This document shows, piece after piece, positions 11,411-13,068 of a stretch of DNA of 13,068 nucleotides (position 1 is the stretch's first letter; every line of letters starts with the position of its first letter). The stretch lies in the NCBI GenBank assembly GCA_016186525.1, contig JACPLM010000061.1, forward strand, positions 1 through 13,068, read 5' to 3'. The translations under genes were made by a program, and so were the position numbers. The DNA is from Candidatus Nealsoniibacteriota bacterium (GTDB taxonomy: Bacteria; Patescibacteriota; Minisyncoccia; Minisyncoccales; MHMH01). Under the pieces are notes generated by a model. That model did no database searches and was not told where the DNA came from. It worked only from the letters and a program-made list of their open reading frames with translations.

Positions 11411-12334
11411 ATGAAGAAAAATTCAGTTTATATCATTTTGGGAATTTTGTTTAGTCTAAACATCCTCGCCTGGCTGGCGGTTTATGATTTGTGGACACAA
11501 GGGCTGGAGGTGATTTTTTTTGACGTCGGGCAGGGCGATGCGGCGTTTATAGAGACGCCAGAAAGGCAGCAGATTTTGATTGATGGCGGGCCGAATGGGC
11601 AAGTAATTTTGGAGAAACTTGGCGAAGAAATGCCTTTCTGGGATAGGACGATTGACTTGGTGGTTTTGACGCACCCGGAAAAAGACCACATGGCAGGATT
11701 AATAGAGGTTTTAAAAAAATACAAGATAGAAAATATTTTATGGACAGGCGTCGTGCGCGATACGGCTGAATATAAAGAATGGCAGAAGTTGATTAAAGAA
11801 GAAGGCGCTAATATTGTTATCGCTAAGGCCGGTATGTTGGCTTATGGAGGCCCGGCCTCCCAAGGGAAGCCGGGCCTCAACACTCTGTTCGATATTTTAT
11901 ATCCCTTTGAGGGTTTGGAGGGGAAAGAATTGAAAGACAGCAACGATAGTTCTATTATCGCAAAACTAACTTTTGGCGAAACTTCGTTTTTATTCACCGG
12001 CGATGCCACTAAATCCGTCGAAAGGCAGTTGCTCCACCAGGTGGAGCAACTTAATTCTGATGTGCTAAAGGTGGGGCATCATGGGAGCAAGACTTCGACA
12101 TCGCGGGAATTTGTTGAAGCTGTATCTCCCGAGATTGCCGTAATTTCTGCCTCGCGGGAATTTGTTGAAGCTGTATCTCCCGAGATTGCCGTAATTTCTG
12201 CCGGAAAAAATAACAGTTATGGCCATCCCCATCAGGAAGTATTGGATAATTTAGCCGGCGCAAGGATTATGCGAACCGATTTAGAGGGGGGCATCAAATT
12301 AAAAAGCGATGGAGTTTTTCTCCAGCGCTTTTAG
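11411..12334 (+). CDS. ComEC/Rec2-like metallo-beta-lactamase-fold hydrolase, membrane-anchored
   Basis: A 307-residue protein like the C-terminal MBL domain of ComEC, here free-standing behind one N-terminal membrane anchor (residues 5-25). FFDVGQGDA (36-44) and LIDGG (56-60) open the domain. THPEKDH (87-93) is the metal motif, FTGDA (195-199) gives the bridging Asp, and HHGS (223-226) and GHPH (271-274) complete the site. All appear present, so it may be active, probably on nucleic acid or a nucleotide outside the membrane. The absence of a ComEC channel domain means a role in DNA uptake is not assured. Odd features are two large palindromes in the coding sequence and an exact duplication of 17 residues (231-247 and 248-264) between HHGS and the GKNN loop, which may disturb the fold. 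Confidence 0.9.
   Translation: MKKNSVYIILGILFSLNILAWLAVYDLWTQGLEVIFFDVGQGDAAFIETPERQQILIDGGPNGQVILEKLGEEMPFWDRTIDLVVLTHPEKDHMAGLIEVLKKYKIENILWTGVVRDTAEYKEWQKLIKEEGANIVIAKAGMLAYGGPASQGKPGLNTLFDILYPFEGLEGKELKDSNDSSIIAKLTFGETSFLFTGDATKSVERQLLHQVEQLNSDVLKVGHHGSKTSTSREFVEAVSPEIAVISASREFVEAVSPEIAVISAGKNNSYGHPHQEVLDNLAGARIMRTDLEGGIKLKSDGVFLQRF
11847..11878. repeat. 32-bp near-perfect palindrome inside the MBL gene
   Basis: GAGGCCCGGC (11847-11856) and GCCGGGCCTC (11869-11878) are perfect 10-bp arms. Inside them TCCC-AA-GGGA pairs as well, so only one pair mismatches. It is read in frame as GGPASQGKPGL, a low-complexity stretch between AKAG and the DILYP strand. Confidence 0.9.
12027..12051. repeat. 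25-bp perfect palindrome inside the MBL gene
   Basis: AGTTGCTCCACC (12027-12038) and GGTGGAGCAACT (12040-12051) flank a single A. It is read in frame as QLLHQVEQL. There is no T run, and it lies in mid-gene, so it is not a terminator. Confidence 0.92.
12101..12202 (+). repeat. Exact 51-bp direct tandem duplication in the MBL gene
   Basis: Two identical 51-bp units, 12101-12151 and 12152-12202, each encoding SREFVEAVSPEIAVISA. The bases just outside the units differ, so the unit length is exactly 51 bp and the frame is kept. Confidence 0.95.
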
Positions 12335-12340
12335 ATTTTT

Positions 12341-12802
12341 TTATACTCCCGGCAAGAGTATTTTTTGGGCCAGTTCTATCGCATCGTCAAGGTTATCAAC
12401 AATATAATCGGCTATGTCTTTCAGCATAGGATGATCGTGGACATTGCCGTTTTTTTCCATAACAAGAATGATGGGTTTTGTTCCGTCATCGCTCCAGCCA
12501 AGTTCAATTATGGTGCCTATGGAAACTTTTTGAGCGCCGAGCAGGTTCATTAAAATTGCGTCGGAGCGTTTTGCGTCAAAACGATCGTGGCACGTTATGC
12601 CTTTTCCGGAGGAAAGCGGGATATCTTCGTAACTAGCTTTTACTTCTTTTTCTTTTTTTAAGTAATCCTTTCCCCTCATTGGAGAAATACACTTGATTTC
12701 TGGCGGCATTTTACCGGCAACATATTTTCGCCAATCAGTGCAATCACCATAAGAAACGCCGGTTATGGGCCCAGACAAAAAGAGATAATAAACTTCGCTC
12801 AT
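12341..12802 (-). CDS. Nucleoside 2-deoxyribosyltransferase-like protein
   Basis: A 153-residue cytosolic protein of the nucleoside 2-deoxyribosyltransferase superfamily, enzymes that cleave or exchange the base of (deoxy)nucleosides in salvage. YLFLSGPITG (6-15) is the opening strand and loop. CHDRFDAKRSDAILMNL (71-87) holds the Asp residues expected around the sugar. SIGTIIELGWS (94-104) contains the catalytic Glu, E100, in the usual GTxxE setting. The length is typical. The start follows AGGAGG (12809-12814) by 6 nt and overlaps the upstream gene stop (ATGA), so the two are coupled. It converges on the MBL gene with only 6 bp between the stops. Substrate is not decided. Similar proteins occur in phages, but nothing else phage-like is here. 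Confidence 0.85.
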   Translation of the reverse strand: MSEVYYLFLSGPITGVSYGDCTDWRKYVAGKMPPEIKCISPMRGKDYLKKEKEVKASYEDIPLSSGKGITCHDRFDAKRSDAILMNLLGAQKVSIGTIIELGWSDDGTKPIILVMEKNGNVHDHPMLKDIADYIVDNLDDAIELAQKILLPGV

Positions 12803-13068
12803 TTCTCACCTCCTCTGTTTGATTTTCTTTCAAGCCGGATTTGCCTTCTTTTTTCAGCTTCTCTGAACCTTCTTTTTTCTCTCGGAGTTTTGGGTATAAT
12901 TTTTGGCATAAGCGCCGGCTTTTTATTTTCGTCGAGCGCGACAAAAGTCAGGTAGGCAGAAGATAAGTGTTTTCTTTTTTGTGTTTGAGGATCTTCCACA
13001 AGAATTTTTACTCCCACCTCGCAAGAAGTATTCCAGGCATTGTTTACCGACACCTTAAAAATTAAAAG
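12799..13068 (-). CDS. Acyl-CoA thioesterase, hotdog fold (YciA-like), C-terminal part
   Basis: The C-terminal ~89 residues of a hotdog-fold acyl-CoA thioesterase, which hydrolyses acyl-CoA to free acid and CoA in the cytosol. NAWNTSCEVGVKILVEDPQT followed by HLSSAYLTFVALDENKKP is the typical late strand pair, with the Tyr-Leu-Thr-Phe-Val-Ala-Leu-Asp block characteristic of the YciA/BFIT group. The Glu-Arg-Arg-rich tail (PREKRRFREAEKRRQIRLE) is also usual for it. The frame is open to the window edge, so the GTG at 13053 is not the start; the catalytic Asp region is outside the window. Its TGA overlaps the ATG of the deoxyribosyltransferase gene. Why a thioesterase is coupled to nucleoside salvage is unclear. 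Confidence 0.88.
   Translation of the reverse strand, partial: LLIFKVSVNNAWNTSCEVGVKILVEDPQTQKRKHLSSAYLTFVALDENKKPALMPKIIPKTPREKRRFREAEKRRQIRLERKSNRGGEK
12809..12814 (-). promoter_or_regulatory. Shine-Dalgarno site of the deoxyribosyltransferase gene
   Basis: AGGAGG on the minus strand, 6 nt before the ATG at 12802 and inside the last codons of the thioesterase gene. It allows reinitiation at the ATGA overlap. Confidence 0.8.

Noticed and set aside
12101..12202. CRISPR-like direct repeats
   Set aside because: Two adjacent units with no spacers, in frame in a coding gene: a tandem duplication.
12051..12263. Minus-strand frame with a repeated peptide over 12.1-12.2 kb
   Set aside because: It is only the antisense reading of the 51-bp duplication in the MBL gene.

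Overview
The window looks like a fragment of a small-genome, moderately AT-rich anaerobic bacterium, most likely of the Patescibacteria/CPR group (Parcubacteria-like). This is inferred, not measured. The grounds are overlapping gene ends, several genes with a -10 box only 6-7 nt before the ATG (leaderless), a 52-residue DUF5679-type zinc-ribbon gene, and a ComEC-like free-standing MBL protein. No rRNA, tRNA, CRISPR array, transposase or integrase was seen.

Region 1 (1-1371): the C-terminal part of a class I/II aminotransferase, followed after 2 nt by a beta-keto acid cleavage enzyme (BKACE/DUF849), closed by a clear intrinsic terminator. Together they suggest amino-acid-derived beta-keto acid metabolism. 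Region 2 (1381-8205): an EamA-type permease opens an overlapping gene run that continues with a DUF6390-like protein, HydB and HydG. After a 1.4-kb insertion come HydD and HydA. The four Hyd proteins make a group 3b cytosolic NAD(P)-linked [NiFe]-hydrogenase (sulfhydrogenase): HydA with HydD handles H2, and HydB with HydG passes electrons to or from NAD(P)H. The insertion holds an unrecognised HExxH zincin-like protein and a 44-codon NYN-domain fragment that stops exactly at the hydD start. A lone hypC lies on the opposite strand and overlaps the 3' end of hydA.

Region 3 (8227-9741): a membrane thiol-redox protein (exported thioredoxin domain fused to a CcdA-like domain), a possible 13-residue CxxC micro-ORF, and the zinc-ribbon protein with its terminator. 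Region 4 (9748-12334): a minus-strand lipoprotein, a G-rich palindromic intergenic stretch, a HicB-like protein, a coiled-coil protein and a ComEC-like MBL hydrolase. The MBL gene carries two large palindromes and an exact 51-bp in-frame tandem duplication. Region 5 (12341-13068): a minus-strand pair with ATGA overlap, a nucleoside 2-deoxyribosyltransferase-like protein and an acyl-CoA thioesterase cut by the window edge.

The most interesting part is the hydrogenase locus. The large subunit ends exactly at the His where maturation proteases normally cut, so it appears to be encoded already mature. The DUF6390-like protein has a C-terminal half that aligns by eye with HypC, including its key Cys. 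The operon is split by a foreign-looking zincin/NYN segment.
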